Assembly (NCBI GenBank): GCA_001695595.3
Contig: MBPM02000091.1
Location: 62,001 to 126,000, forward strand
Length of the DNA stretch: 64,000 bases
Reading direction: 5' to 3'
From: Plasmopara viticola
Lineage: Eukaryota; Oomycota; Peronosporomycetes; Peronosporales; Peronosporaceae
Shown one piece after another: positions 32,206-41,328 of this stretch. The position numbers and the translations under genes are program-made. The notes beneath the pieces were generated by a model. The model saw only the letters and a program-made list of their open reading frames with translations, was not told the DNA's origin and ran no database searches. How positions within the stretch are numbered: the stretch's first letter is position 1; each line of letters begins with the position of its first letter.

Positions 32206-34113
32206 ATGGCTGTCGATACCGAGGCGCACGAATTGGACGAGCCGCTGTTTGTCCCGCTCAAGGTGCGGCGTCAGCGTGAGGAGGAACGACTACAGCGAAG
32301 GCGCAAAGCTCTTCAAGCGAGAATTCATCATGAGCGCAGTGACGACGACAGCGCTAGCGATTCCGACGCGCAGCAGCTCAAACGACAGAAGACCCAAGAA
32401 CCGAGTACCTCGTCGCCTGCGGTGTCGATCGAGCCGCTACAACGCTCGTCCGTGAGTCTTTTGGATCAAGCCTATGAGATGCGGAAGAAGCTAGAGGAGA
32501 AGGGTGTGAACCAACAGAAGGCACAGCAGGATGCACAGGAGGTCAACATGCTAAAAGAGGCGAGTTATGTGCAAAAAGTGGCACTGGTCTCGGCTCACGA
32601 GCGCGCTGAAGGCATTTGTTATAAGGATGTCATGACGACTACGTGGAAGCCACCGCGCAGTATTGCGGACATGACACCGGAAGAATGCGATGCAATTCGC
32701 AAAAAGTGGCAAATTCTCGTCGAAGGAGAAGACGTGCCGCCACCGATCAAGTCGTTCCAGTACATGCGCTTCCCGTCTGCCATTCTAGACGCACTGAAGG
32801 CGAAAAAGATTATGCGACCGACACCAATTCAAGTGCAAGCGATTCCGTGTATTTTAGCGGGGCGAGACATGATTGGCATTGCGTTTACTGGGTCTGGCAA
32901 AACCGTGACGTTCACATTGCCGCTCGTCATGTTGGCACTTGAGGAAGAGAAGAAGATGCCAATTATTGGCCGAGAAGGACCATTTGGACTGATAGTCGGA
33001 CCCTCGCGCGAGCTCATGCGACAGACGTTTGAGGTGGTAAAGCACTTTACGGATCATTTGTTCAAGGCCGGGTACCCAGAACTTCGCAGTTTGCTTTGCA
33101 TCGGTGGAGAAGACAAGCGTCAACAGTCTGAATTTATCGCTACTCGTGGTGTGCACATTGTGGTTGCAACTCCTGGTCGATTAAACCATTTTTTAAAACT
33201 ACGGGAGATGAATTTGCGACTTTGCAAGTATATTTGCTTAGACGAAGGGGACCGCATGCTCGATTTGGGCTTTGATGAGGAAGTTGCCACGACTTTTAAT
33301 CACTTTACAAGTCAACGGCAAACCCTTTTGTTTTCGGCGACCATGCCTCAGAAATTCCAGAATTTTGCCAAAGACGTTTTAGTGAAACCCGTTTTGGTGA
33401 ACGTTGGTCGTGCTGGTGCTGCCAACTTGGATGTGATTCAAGAAGTCGAGTACGTAAAACAAGACGCTAAGATTGTTTACCTCCTGGAATGTCTACAAAA
33501 AACGAGTCCACCCGTAGTCATTTTCTGTGAACGTAAGGGCGACGTTGATGACATCTACGAATACTTGATATTAAAAGGCGTTGAAGCGGCTTCGATTCAT
33601 GGTGGCAAGGATCAGGAAGAGCGCAACGAAGCGATCGATATGTTTAAAAGTGGACGGAAAGACGTGTTGGTTGCCACAGATGTGGCAGCCAAAGGCCTCG
33701 ACTTTCCAGATATTAAACACGTTATTAACTTTGACATGCCCGCAGAGATTGAAAATTACGTGCATCGAATCGGTCGAACCGGTCGTTGTGGTAAAACTGG
33801 GGTCGCTACAACGTTTATAAACAAAGGTGTACCCGAAAGCGCGTTGCTCGATCTCAAGCATTTGCTTGTCGAGGCCAAACAGACTGTACCACCAGTGCTA
33901 AGAGCCTTAGAGGATCCATACGAAGAAGTAGAGCGCAGCGGTGACGTACTTTCCAACGCCACGGGTACAAAAGGTTGTGCATTCTGTGGCGGTCTGGGGC
34001 ACCGAATCACCGATTGTCCAAAAGTAGACTCCCAAGTTCGAAAGATTGGGGCGGGCAAACGAGATTTTCTTGCTGGAAAAAGTGAAGGTTACGGTGGTGA
34101 TTCGCTAGGTTAA
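32206..34113 (+). CDS. DDX41: DEAD-box RNA helicase DDX41 (Abstrakt) with a DEGD motif II
   Basis: A 635-residue single-exon protein. Motifs in order: Q motif (RPTPIQVQAIP), motif I AFTGSGKT (about residue 229), GGEDKRQQ, motif II DEGD (346-349), SAT (about 377), GGKDQEERN, VATDVAAKGLDFPDI, HRIGRTGR (520-527), then the DDX41-specific CCHC knuckle CAFCGGLGHRITDC (from 591). The near-identity of the C-terminal block to animal DDX41 makes the family secure. DDX41 acts in spliceosomes and R-loop control. The third residue of the DEAD box is Gly instead of Ala. The start at 32206 is preferred over the in-frame ATG at 32152 because it begins the conserved part and leaves room for a promoter. Confidence 0.93.
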   Translation: MAVDTEAHELDEPLFVPLKVRRQREEERLQRRRKALQARIHHERSDDDSASDSDAQQLKRQKTQEPSTSSPAVSIEPLQRSSVSLLDQAYEMRKKLEEKGVNQQKAQQDAQEVNMLKEASYVQKVALVSAHERAEGICYKDVMTTTWKPPRSIADMTPEECDAIRKKWQILVEGEDVPPPIKSFQYMRFPSAILDALKAKKIMRPTPIQVQAIPCILAGRDMIGIAFTGSGKTVTFTLPLVMLALEEEKKMPIIGREGPFGLIVGPSRELMRQTFEVVKHFTDHLFKAGYPELRSLLCIGGEDKRQQSEFIATRGVHIVVATPGRLNHFLKLREMNLRLCKYICLDEGDRMLDLGFDEEVATTFNHFTSQRQTLLFSATMPQKFQNFAKDVLVKPVLVNVGRAGAANLDVIQEVEYVKQDAKIVYLLECLQKTSPPVVIFCERKGDVDDIYEYLILKGVEAASIHGGKDQEERNEAIDMFKSGRKDVLVATDVAAKGLDFPDIKHVINFDMPAEIENYVHRIGRTGRCGKTGVATTFINKGVPESALLDLKHLLVEAKQTVPPVLRALEDPYEEVERSGDVLSNATGTKGCAFCGGLGHRITDCPKVDSQVRKIGAGKRDFLAGKSEGYGGDSLG

Positions 34114-34264
34114 AATTAGTGGCGGATCGTACTATATCCCAATTCAATTAGTATCAGTCGCATTAAAATCGTTACGTCACTCGTTCATCCTTCCTACTAA
34201 ACCACACCATAAAAATAACGTGAACAAAGCACTTGTTCCGTCTGCAGAATATCGCGCTCATGCC

Positions 34265-34933
34265 ATGGGCACCTCGCTGTCAAGAAGTCTCTCGCGCTAC
34301 TGGAATCGTAATGAGCGACGACTGCTGTTGGTGGGACTCGATGGAGCTGGGAAGACAACGATTCTGTATCACTTGCGCCTGGGGAAGGCCATTGCTAGTA
34401 TTCCGACTGTCGGTTTTAATGTCGAGACGATTAAATACGATGGCTATAAACTAAATATTTGGGTGAGTAGACGTCGTCTTTGATCGTGACAGACATCTGA
34501 CCCTTCAACTTTAGGATGTCGGAGGACAGGACACACTGAGACCATATTGGAGGCATCACTTTACAGGGACTCAGGTGCAATTTGTCATAGTACCGTCATT
34601 ATCGATGACACGAGACTGACTGTGGATGCACTTGCCTAGGGAATTATCTTTGTTATAGATAGTGCGGATGATCAGCGGCTAGAACTCGCAAAGGCTGAAC
34701 TCAATGGCATGCTTGTCGATCCGCAGCTGCAGGAGGCTTGCCTTTTGATAATTTTAAACAAGCGAGACTTGCCTGGCGCAAAAGAGATTCAAGAGCTTAC
34801 AAAAGCATTGGAATTTCAAGAAAACTGCGCAACAGGAGCTCGTCGTGTCAAGGTGCAACCGACAGTGGCCACTACAGGTGAAGGATTGAACGATGGAGTC
34901 TCGTGGCTTTGCGAAAACATGACTGCGCTTTAA
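34265..34933 (+). CDS. ARF-family small GTPase
   Basis: Three exons, 34265-34462, 34515-34574 and 34640-34933 (introns of 52 and 65 bp, phase 0), give 183 residues, the usual ARF length. G1 is GLDGAGKTT, switch I contains PTVGFNVET, G3 is DVGGQD with LRPYWRHHF, and G4 is NKRD (ARF1 has NKQD). Gly2 follows the start Met (MGTSLSRSL), so N-myristoylation is likely. Position 8 onward is Arg/Ser-rich, unlike ARF1. It is probably a divergent ARF or an ARF-like protein in membrane traffic; which subclass is open. The ATG at 34220 is in frame but would bury the myristoylation glycine. Confidence 0.88.
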
Positions 34934-35099
34934 ATTAATTACTTAGTTTATAATATTTTTTAGATATTGAGTGGGTTGGTCATAATATGTATGGTACTTT
35001 ATAGCTACCTATCTGGCCATTACCTATATATATGTCTTAGAGATTAGTGTAGCGATTATCCCAGCTCTTGGAATTATCCGGCACAAGCCACAAATGGCC

Positions 35100-36470
35100 T
35101 TAAGAAGACCAATCATGCGCAAATGCAACTCCCTCGTACTTTTTGGCACCCGGAATCTCAGTCTCTCCCATAAGCACGTTTCCATTGATATCAAATACAG
35201 TGATAAACGAAGTCTGCCGCTGCTCGGCTTCCACCTCTACACTTTTGATTGCCACAATGACCGAATCATCGGATCGTGGAACAAACTTAAACGACGCAAA
35301 ACCACGTAACGGCGTTGTCTTGCCAACTTCGCGCACCTGGATACTGCTGAAATCCTCGCTAGCAATAACAACCTTGTTGGAGCCACGTTTCTCGTCCTCC
35401 ATGTCATTATATGCCTTGGTACTGATGCGTCGAGGAAGGATAAACCACTGACGACGAATGGGACTCCATTCAATGGCCTCGTGCACGACGTACCCAGGCC
35501 ATTCGCAGCCCAAAGCCTTCCGCACCGCTCCATAGTTTACCGTCCAGTCTTCGTGACGTACGTCACCAGTAGAGTCCATTATAGCTACCCACATGTTGCC
35601 ATCACCCAAGACGTTGCCGTCGTTGTCGGTAAATTCTTTGCCGACACTTCCCATGTACAGCTCGCCATCCTTAACCGTCGCCCACTCGTGCTTCTGTCCT
35701 TTGCTGTTGACTCCATCTCCTTCCATGATAATATGCTCTGGAATGGCCTGAAGAGGTTTTGTGTTGCTCACACCCTCAAAGTTCTTCAGTCGAAAGACAA
35801 TACCCGTCCGATCATCGAACGCCAGCAATTTGCCACCAAACCAGGCCAATTCGCTCAATTCAAAGCCACGTCCAGCTTCGTTCATATTCGTGACAAACTT
35901 GGTTTCTTCGCCAAAAACCACAGAGTACTCGTCGCGTTTAAAAAACGCACTAGAGCTGGTAGATGTGACCTTAAGCGTGGCGTGCAAGACATAGGACATG
36001 AACTGCGGCTTCTTGCTGCTTTCATCCTTTGATTTTTTGTCCAAATCAGCGACGATAACGATGCCAAAAGAGTCAGGCATGGGTATTGATGACAGCGTGG
36101 GTTGCTGACGGATGTTGTGCTTGATCGTGTCCACCGACGGCGGTATAATCGGCTGGTCACTCCCCCAATTCTGAGGCGTACGCAGTTCATTGTCATTGCC
36201 ACTATTGACTGTACTACTCCTCATTCTAAAACTGGACAGCGACGTGTACGTAAGAACAGCCAAAACGACTAGCAACACGAGCGCGCGTTCATGGCCGCGT
36301 AGAGCTGCTCGTACCGTGGTCGACGGAGACTGCGCACGAGACGGTGAGATGGTCACGCTACCGTTTGGCAAGGGCGGTCCACGTGAGTCTATCCACATGC
36401 TGCAGCTTTCTTCGTCCAATGTGCTTACCTTCCGCTTTTTCTTCTTAGGGTCGACGCACGACAAAAGCAT
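35100..36470 (-). CDS. CANT1: Soluble calcium-activated nucleotidase (apyrase), CANT1-like
   Basis: A 456-residue single exon. Residues about 62-78 (ALVLLVVLAVLTYTSL) form a signal anchor, giving a type II Golgi or secreted topology. The catalytic beta-propeller follows, with FELSELAWFGGKLLAFDDRTGIVF, GQKHEWATVKDGELYMGS, WVAIMDSTGDVRHEDW, HEAIEWSP and a C-terminal AKKYEGVAFAHD. These are the Ca-binding and active-site blocks of the apyrase family that hydrolyses UDP/GDP and other NDPs; in animals it supports glycosylation. The N-terminal cytoplasmic tail has a basic PKKKKRKV run, probably a membrane-flanking signal rather than a nuclear one. It is divergent from DAD2 (133 bp). Confidence 0.9.
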   Translation of the reverse strand: MLLSCVDPKKKKRKVSTLDEESCSMWIDSRGPPLPNGSVTISPSRAQSPSTTVRAALRGHERALVLLVVLAVLTYTSLSSFRMRSSTVNSGNDNELRTPQNWGSDQPIIPPSVDTIKHNIRQQPTLSSIPMPDSFGIVIVADLDKKSKDESSKKPQFMSYVLHATLKVTSTSSSAFFKRDEYSVVFGEETKFVTNMNEAGRGFELSELAWFGGKLLAFDDRTGIVFRLKNFEGVSNTKPLQAIPEHIIMEGDGVNSKGQKHEWATVKDGELYMGSVGKEFTDNDGNVLGDGNMWVAIMDSTGDVRHEDWTVNYGAVRKALGCEWPGYVVHEAIEWSPIRRQWFILPRRISTKAYNDMEDEKRGSNKVVIASEDFSSIQVREVGKTTPLRGFASFKFVPRSDDSVIVAIKSVEVEAEQRQTSFITVFDINGNVLMGETEIPGAKKYEGVAFAHDWSS

Positions 36471-36603
36471 GCCACGACGTCAGTTACTGACTAAACGCTG
36501 GGTAATAATTCAACCAATAGTTTGAGATCAAATATGGAATCGACTAATCGTAGCCTGATCCCCTGCTTTAATGATTTTGTCTCTTCTCTAAATTAAAAAG
36601 ACT

Positions 36604-36926
36604 ATGGCAAGCAATAAGAACGAAGAAGTAGCGGCGCTCGAGGCACTTCGGGATTCATCGGCAGAATTGGTACACTACTTGGAACGTATAAACAACAAGC
36701 TGCTACAGATGAATGAACAAAATGAGAGTACGTGGGCGAGCAGGATTCGATTAGCTCGAAGTACATGCTTAAGTGTCCAATCCACTGTCTTCATGTAGTG
36801 TCCTTGCGCGTACTGGAGAACTGGTCGAGCGTCATTGCCATTTCTAAAGTCACTTCAGCGTCGACAGCTGCTGCCTCGGCAGGAAAATCTCAAGGAGAAA
36901 AGGAACTTATTCGAACTTCTCTTTAA
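36604..36926 (+). CDS. DAD2: DASH complex subunit DAD2-like
   Basis: Exons 36604-36727 and 36799-36926 (71-bp intron GTACGT...GTAG, phase 1) give 83 residues. The LEALRDSSAELVHYLERINNKL block followed by MNEQNEMSLRVLENWSSVI matches the small DAD2 coiled-coil family, a component of the DASH/Dam1 ring that couples kinetochores to microtubule ends. The length is close to that of fungal DAD2. DASH is best known from fungi. The tail is Ala/Ser-rich. The call rests on one short family signature. Confidence 0.7.
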
Positions 36927-37114
36927 CTCAAGTCGTTCTTACTTGGAAAGCATGAAAGGATTTTTGACCTTGGTATTTATGAATACATCAATGGGTGATG
37001 ACTTAACAACTCTGCGACCAATCGGTGTAACAGTCAGTATCAACACGTTTATTTATAAAACATGGTGTACTCTTTTTCACTTTATTCACAGCGAAGCGGT
37101 GAATAGTTGGCGAT

Positions 37115-38259
37115 ATGCGCTCTATTGGGTTTGAAAGGCCCTTCTCGCGAGACCAAGTCACAAGCTGGGTCATACAGCTGCTTCTAATCGGGGTATGCAT
37201 AGCTTTGCCATTTTGCTCCCGTTTCGCATCGTGTGACGTCAACCTGCCAATTCGTTACAGAGCTTCATCACGTTTGCATCGACTCTCTTGAGTCGGGACA
37301 AGGTAGTGTGAAGTGTAGCTAGTGCTTCTATGTCCCTTTTCACACTCTTGTACGTTAGAGCCTTTCGATTCTCCTTCCGAATGCTATATTGCTGCTCACT
37401 GTCATAACCTCATGGTGCATTTGCGAAACGAGAGATCCTTCGAAGCCTGTGAGTATCTGCCGATCGTGTTATCTACTCACTTGAATAAATTCATTCTTGC
37501 ATGTAGAAACCGTTAAGTTTTATACCTGCCATCCTTAAAGTTTCTCAGAAGGAGTCGCGCTATTGTGGGGTATGCTTTAAAATAAGTCCTGGGCTCGACC
37601 ACCATTGCACTTGGTTAAATACCTGCATTGCAGAAAGCAATTACGAGGCATTCTACTGCCTTGTGGTTTCAGCAACATGCCAGACATTACTCCAGACTGT
37701 GATAGGAGTTCTTATGTGCACTTTGTGGAAGTCGGAGGTGAGAAATAATGCTGCTATTGGATGGGACTCGGCAGTGATCATACTCCTTTGGATACACAAC
37801 GTAACTTGCATAGTGCTAACCACCTCCTTCGCTCTTCTCGTCGGTTTCCACACTTATTTGCTGTGCATTGGGATGGGCACCTACGACTTTATCTTGGCAA
37901 ATGGCTCTGAGGGCTTATGTACGCGTATGCTGAAGTGCACTAGTTGCTGTCGTAAGAAGCCACGAAATATATATCACGGCCGCGTACATCACGGCGATGC
38001 TATCGACGTCAAAGGTGCCAACTTAGGTGTTCCTCGAACAAGATTTGAGTCAGCATCAGCTGCGGTCGTTCCTGCGGATTCGATAGCGCCGTCGTCTTTG
38101 CAATTACAGGTGCCGAGGGCTGATATTAAGCCAGTTGAGCACGCGGTTGCATCAACGAAAGTCGAAGTGAATCTTTCCTTGCACATTAATGAAAGTGAGG
38201 ACGTTTACGAGGAGGTTGAATTGAACAATCCATTAGACTGTAGCAATCTCGACGGGTGA
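37115..38259 (+). CDS. DHHC-family palmitoyltransferase with a reduced cysteine-rich domain
   Basis: Four exons, 37115-37192, 37261-37302, 37359-37448 and 37507-38259, phase 0, give 320 residues. The N-terminus has the NGFxRP-like motif (SIGFERPFSRDQVTSW), then two membrane segments (about 18-34 and 42-58), the DP motif (CETRDPSKP), CGVC (90-93), DHHC (101-104), WLNTC and NYEAF, and two more membrane segments (about 121-140 and 155-190). This is the four-TM DHHC S-acyltransferase layout with the active site facing the cytosol. The first zinc-ligand pair is missing and others are replaced (see findings). The C-terminal 100 residues are polar and unrecognised. It follows DAD2 in the same direction. 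Confidence 0.8.
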
Positions 38260-38589
38260 CATGCGCTCTTTGAAATTAGATACTATAATATAAAGAATAC
38301 GCGCTGTGATTGGCGAGGGCTCAATGACTTGTGTTCTGTATTGTCCGTGGAGTGATTGGCTATCGCTGGCTTTCCAAGCGCAAGTCATAACTCGGCCGCA
38401 TAACACTGTAGCGTTAGAGACGTCGTCGGGTAATCGCCAGCAAAACCTCTTTTCACCTTAAACAAGGTGCGCTCTTCATTACTGCTTGATGGCCAAATTT
38501 ATAACTTCTTGAGCGAGAGACATCTCGAGAAGGATTACTCGGATTATTAGCAGCCACCTAATGGTTTGTCGTTGGTGCTATTACAACAG

Positions 38590-38928
38590 ATGCGTCACGT
38601 TGCTGCTTTGCTGTTGTGTGTGCTCGGCGGAAACGCCAAACCAACTGTGGCTGATCTCGAGAAGGTTGTGAAGTCATTTGGCGGCGAATTTGATCAGGAA
38701 AAGGCCGAGAAGCTTCTTAAAGAACTTGAAGGCAAGGACATCGAGGAGGTGATCAAAGCCGGCAAAGCTAAGCTTGCTACCGTATCAGTTGGTGCTGCCC
38801 CGACCGCCGGTGCGGCTGGTGGTGGTGCTGCTGCTCCTGCTAAGAAAGAAGAGAAGGTTGTTGAGGAGGAGGAAGAAGTCGACATGGGCGGAGGCATGGA
38901 CATGTTCGGCGGAGACGAGGACTACTAG
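38590..38928 (+). CDS. RPLP2: 60S acidic ribosomal protein P2
   Basis: A 112-residue protein beginning MRHVAALLLCVLGGNAKP, with the P2 pattern of a helical dimerisation domain (VADLEKVVKSFGG, LLKELEGKDIEEVI), an Ala/Gly hinge, a charged EEEE segment and a terminal MDMFGGDEDY. The end of the tail differs from the canonical GFGLFD of most eukaryotes, as seen in some protists. P2 pairs with P1 on P0 in the ribosomal stalk and recruits elongation factors. The 330 bp upstream (38260-38589) hold no gene and presumably the promoter. Confidence 0.92.
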   Translation: MRHVAALLLCVLGGNAKPTVADLEKVVKSFGGEFDQEKAEKLLKELEGKDIEEVIKAGKAKLATVSVGAAPTAGAAGGGAAAPAKKEEKVVEEEEEVDMGGGMDMFGGDEDY

Positions 38929-39155
38929 ACGTATCATGAAGCGTTTCGTTGATCGTAACTTCAGCTTAATTAAATACGCATGACAGCTACGTATTGTGAC
39001 GCTATTCACGCATACTTTGTACTTGTCTCGTACCGCGAAGATGTGTCTTTGATGCCTGGAAATTTAGCACTGTGTCATCCATTATGTTGGGACAGATTGG
39101 ACAGAATTTGTTTTCACGTAGTAGAACGCTTCTTAGCATTAATCTGATCGACCAT

Positions 39156-39806
39156 TCAGCCCAAAATCTTGGCGCTAACGCGACGACAGATTCCAGCCCA
39201 GCCCACGGCAGAAATAGCACCAAGCGGAAAGCCTGGAAACGACATGAGGCGCTCTACCGGGATCATGTAGCCTTGTGGCAGCACTATCAGAGGCTCATTC
39301 CAGTAGTACATGAGAACCAATCCCATCACCGCGGGCTAAAGCAACAAATTTCACAGCACAATAAAGTGGAATATACAATCAGCGTGAAATAAGACATTTG
39401 CGAGCTTACTGTCCATATGCGGTCAATCTGCTTATGGAGACTTGACGGCGCGCTGGCAGCCTGCCGCTCCACTGTCGAGTACACGATGAATGTGTCAAAG
39501 TGAAACGACAAAGACCTGTACCTTAAAGCTAATCATTAATATACCTGCAAGCTCTTGCAATTTCTTCTTTAGCGAGTTCATTTTGCGGGTGGCCTTCGCC
39601 TGTTCAACGAATGTCTCGACCGAGTTAAGGCGGTTCACAAGCCGCACCTGTGCGTTATATTCACCCAACATCTCCTGCTCGACTGGCGAAAGCTGCGATC
39701 CACGGTTGTTCCACATCTTCATTATAATGTTCAAGGCAAATATAAGGACCGCGATCAACGACACGTCGTATACTTTAAGCGCCGTGATCGTCGGTAATGT
39801 CGCCAT
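39156..39806 (-). CDS. GET1: GET1/WRB/CHD5 family: receptor for tail-anchored protein insertion
   Basis: Three exons, 39806-39545, 39471-39410, 39335-39156 (introns of 73 and 74 bp), give 167 residues. A first membrane segment (about 10-28) is followed by the cytosolic coiled coil (NAQVRLVNRLNSVETFVEQAK, KKKLQELAVERQ) that binds GET3 in the family. Two further segments end in the conserved YYWNEPLIVLPQG and RLMSFPGFPLGAISAVGWAGICRR. GET1 with GET2/CAML forms the ER receptor that inserts tail-anchored proteins. The ATG at 39806 is used; no in-frame ATG lies further upstream before the TBCB start 83 bp away. Confidence 0.85.
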
Positions 39807-39889
39807 CGTCACTTATCGATGATGTTCACAATAATATTGGTAGAGATCGCACTTAATCGAAGCATCATAGAAAGTCGCGCCTTTGCACC

Positions 39890-40777
39890 ATGGCGCAGGA
39901 TATGCGAGCACTGCGAGATTATGTGACAGCGATGGATGGACATCAGTATGACAATGTTCCTGACGCTGTCGTTTGTCTTCTCATCACACATAGCAACTTG
40001 AAGCTCCAAATGGTCGATATTCGCTTAGATTTGCATGGTACGATCGGTGAGTTACGACACAAGTTGTACCTGCATACAGGTACCAAACCAGACGCCATGG
40101 AATTGCTTATAATGCGCAGCGATGGATCCGTATTTGCTCGCCTGGACGATGACCAAAGAATGCTTGGTTATTATAGCGTGGAAAATGGTATGCGGCTGCA
40201 CGTCGTAGACAAGGACCCATTCTCACTATCGAGAAGCGGCGGCCTCGAGGACGTCTCGCTTGTCGAGAAGTATGTGATCTCGGAGGAGGATTATAATAAG
40301 CGTAAGCGATGCAAAGTGCAACAGATACAACAGATAGTTGTGGAGCTTACATGTGCTGTTATTACAGGCGAGAAGACTGTACGTGCCTACAAAAAAGAGC
40401 AGCTTGCCAAAGACCCTAACTGGAAGCCAAAGACCATGATGAACGTCGCTCGAACAATGGTAGATCCTGCTACTCTTCCAGGGCCAGAAGCTGTCGCAAA
40501 GATGAAGGTGGGTGACCGATGTGAAGTGCAACCAGGTGGTCGTCGCGGACAAGTGCAGTACTTGGGAGAGATCCCTGAGATTGCTCCAGGCCACTGGGTT
40601 GGGATACAATTCGATGAACCTGTCGGGAAAGGCGACGGCAGCGTCAAGGGTAGAGCTTACTTTAAGTGTGAGCAAAAGTACGGCGGCTTTGTGCGTCCGC
40701 ACAACGTGATAATTGGCGATTTTCCAGCGCTTGACCCATTAGCAGACTTGTCAGACGCTGACGACGACGAGTTGTAG
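39890..40777 (+). CDS. TBCB: Tubulin-folding cofactor B (Ubl plus CAP-Gly)
   Basis: An N-terminal ubiquitin-like domain (about residues 22-110, THSNLKLQMVDIRLDLHGTIGELR) is followed by a linker (VEKYVISEEDYNKR) and a C-terminal CAP-Gly domain (GDRCEVQPGGRRGQVQYLGE, GHWVGIQFDEPVGKGDGSVKG, GGFVRPHNV) with an acidic end (DADDDEL). TBCB works with TBCE in alpha-tubulin folding. Positions 40302-40367 form a stop-free 66-bp intron (GTAAGC...TTACAG) that keeps the frame; splicing it gives EEDYNKREKTVRAYKK, as in the family, and a 273-residue protein. Unspliced it would be 295 residues. Confidence 0.9.
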   Translation: MAQDMRALRDYVTAMDGHQYDNVPDAVVCLLITHSNLKLQMVDIRLDLHGTIGELRHKLYLHTGTKPDAMELLIMRSDGSVFARLDDDQRMLGYYSVENGMRLHVVDKDPFSLSRSGGLEDVSLVEKYVISEEDYNKRKRCKVQQIQQIVVELTCAVITGEKTVRAYKKEQLAKDPNWKPKTMMNVARTMVDPATLPGPEAVAKMKVGDRCEVQPGGRRGQVQYLGEIPEIAPGHWVGIQFDEPVGKGDGSVKGRAYFKCEQKYGGFVRPHNVIIGDFPALDPLADLSDADDDEL

Positions 40778-40957
40778 ATGCTAGTGCACGAAGTGATGGT
40801 CTCAAATTTGGCTTGCAGAAATAATGAGATCACTCTAACCTTCCTGTCGATTAAGTCGAATGATTAATTAGCTAAGAATTTCTACAGGACAAAAATGAGC
40901 TCAAGATTGCTTTTTGTGTTCATTGAAGAGCTACCTTGCCATACATCTATCTGCGTC

Positions 40958-41200
40958 TTATACTTGAGCCTTCCGCGTAATTTCTTCGACATTCCAACGT
41001 TTGCGTTTCGACAGTGGACGCGTGCCCGATAGACGCACGAAATCGCCGATGTTACAAGCCTCTTCCTCATCGTGGGCCATATATTTCTTTGTCTTCTTGT
41101 AGTACTTTCCATATTTGGGGTCCTTCACGATGCGAGCCACCTCGACCAGCACTGACTTTTGCATTTTGTTCGACACAATCTTCCCAAACAACGGCTTCAT
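40958..41200 (-). CDS. MRPS17: Mitochondrial small-subunit ribosomal protein uS17m
   Basis: An 80-residue protein from the ATG at 41200: [20 protein letters not shown], then [41 protein letters not shown] is the S17 OB-fold with its signature. The length and composition fit the bacterial-type mitochondrial protein rather than cytosolic S11. The frame stays open upstream to 41266 without another ATG, so any targeting information must lie in the N-terminus itself. It diverges from the CS-domain gene (128 bp). Confidence 0.88.
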   Translation of the reverse strand: MKPLFGKIVSNKMQKSVLVEVARIVKDPKYGKYYKKTKKYMAHDEEEACNIGDFVRLSGTRPLSKRKRWNVEEITRKAQV

Positions 41201-41328
41201 GGCAGCAGCAGAGAAATACTTTGTGCAGCGAGTAAATAATACTCCTTTAAAGCAATAGGTTTGCAAAGTCCTTGTTATTAATTTTGACGGTTTGACTACC
41301 TCGTCACTCTACTACTCCCTCAATCGCA

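Noticed and set aside
36420..36470. PKKKKRKV in the apyrase as a nuclear localisation signal
   Set aside because: A membrane anchor follows at about 62-78, so the basic run is better explained as a cytosolic flank of a type II membrane protein. A GTAAGC in this region would give a 40-bp intron that breaks the frame.
36835..37134. Plus-strand ORF after DAD2
   Set aside because: It is an out-of-frame reading of DAD2 exon 2 running into the leader of the DHHC gene; the DAD2 frame and a stop at 36924-36926 explain the sequence.
39072..39392. Plus-strand ORF of 106 codons
   Set aside because: It lies antisense to the last exon and an intron of GET1, whose minus-strand protein has clear family motifs. 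The plus-strand peptide has none.
41201..41266. N-terminal extension of uS17m
   Set aside because: The frame is open but contains no ATG; the ATG at 41200 starts the conserved domain.
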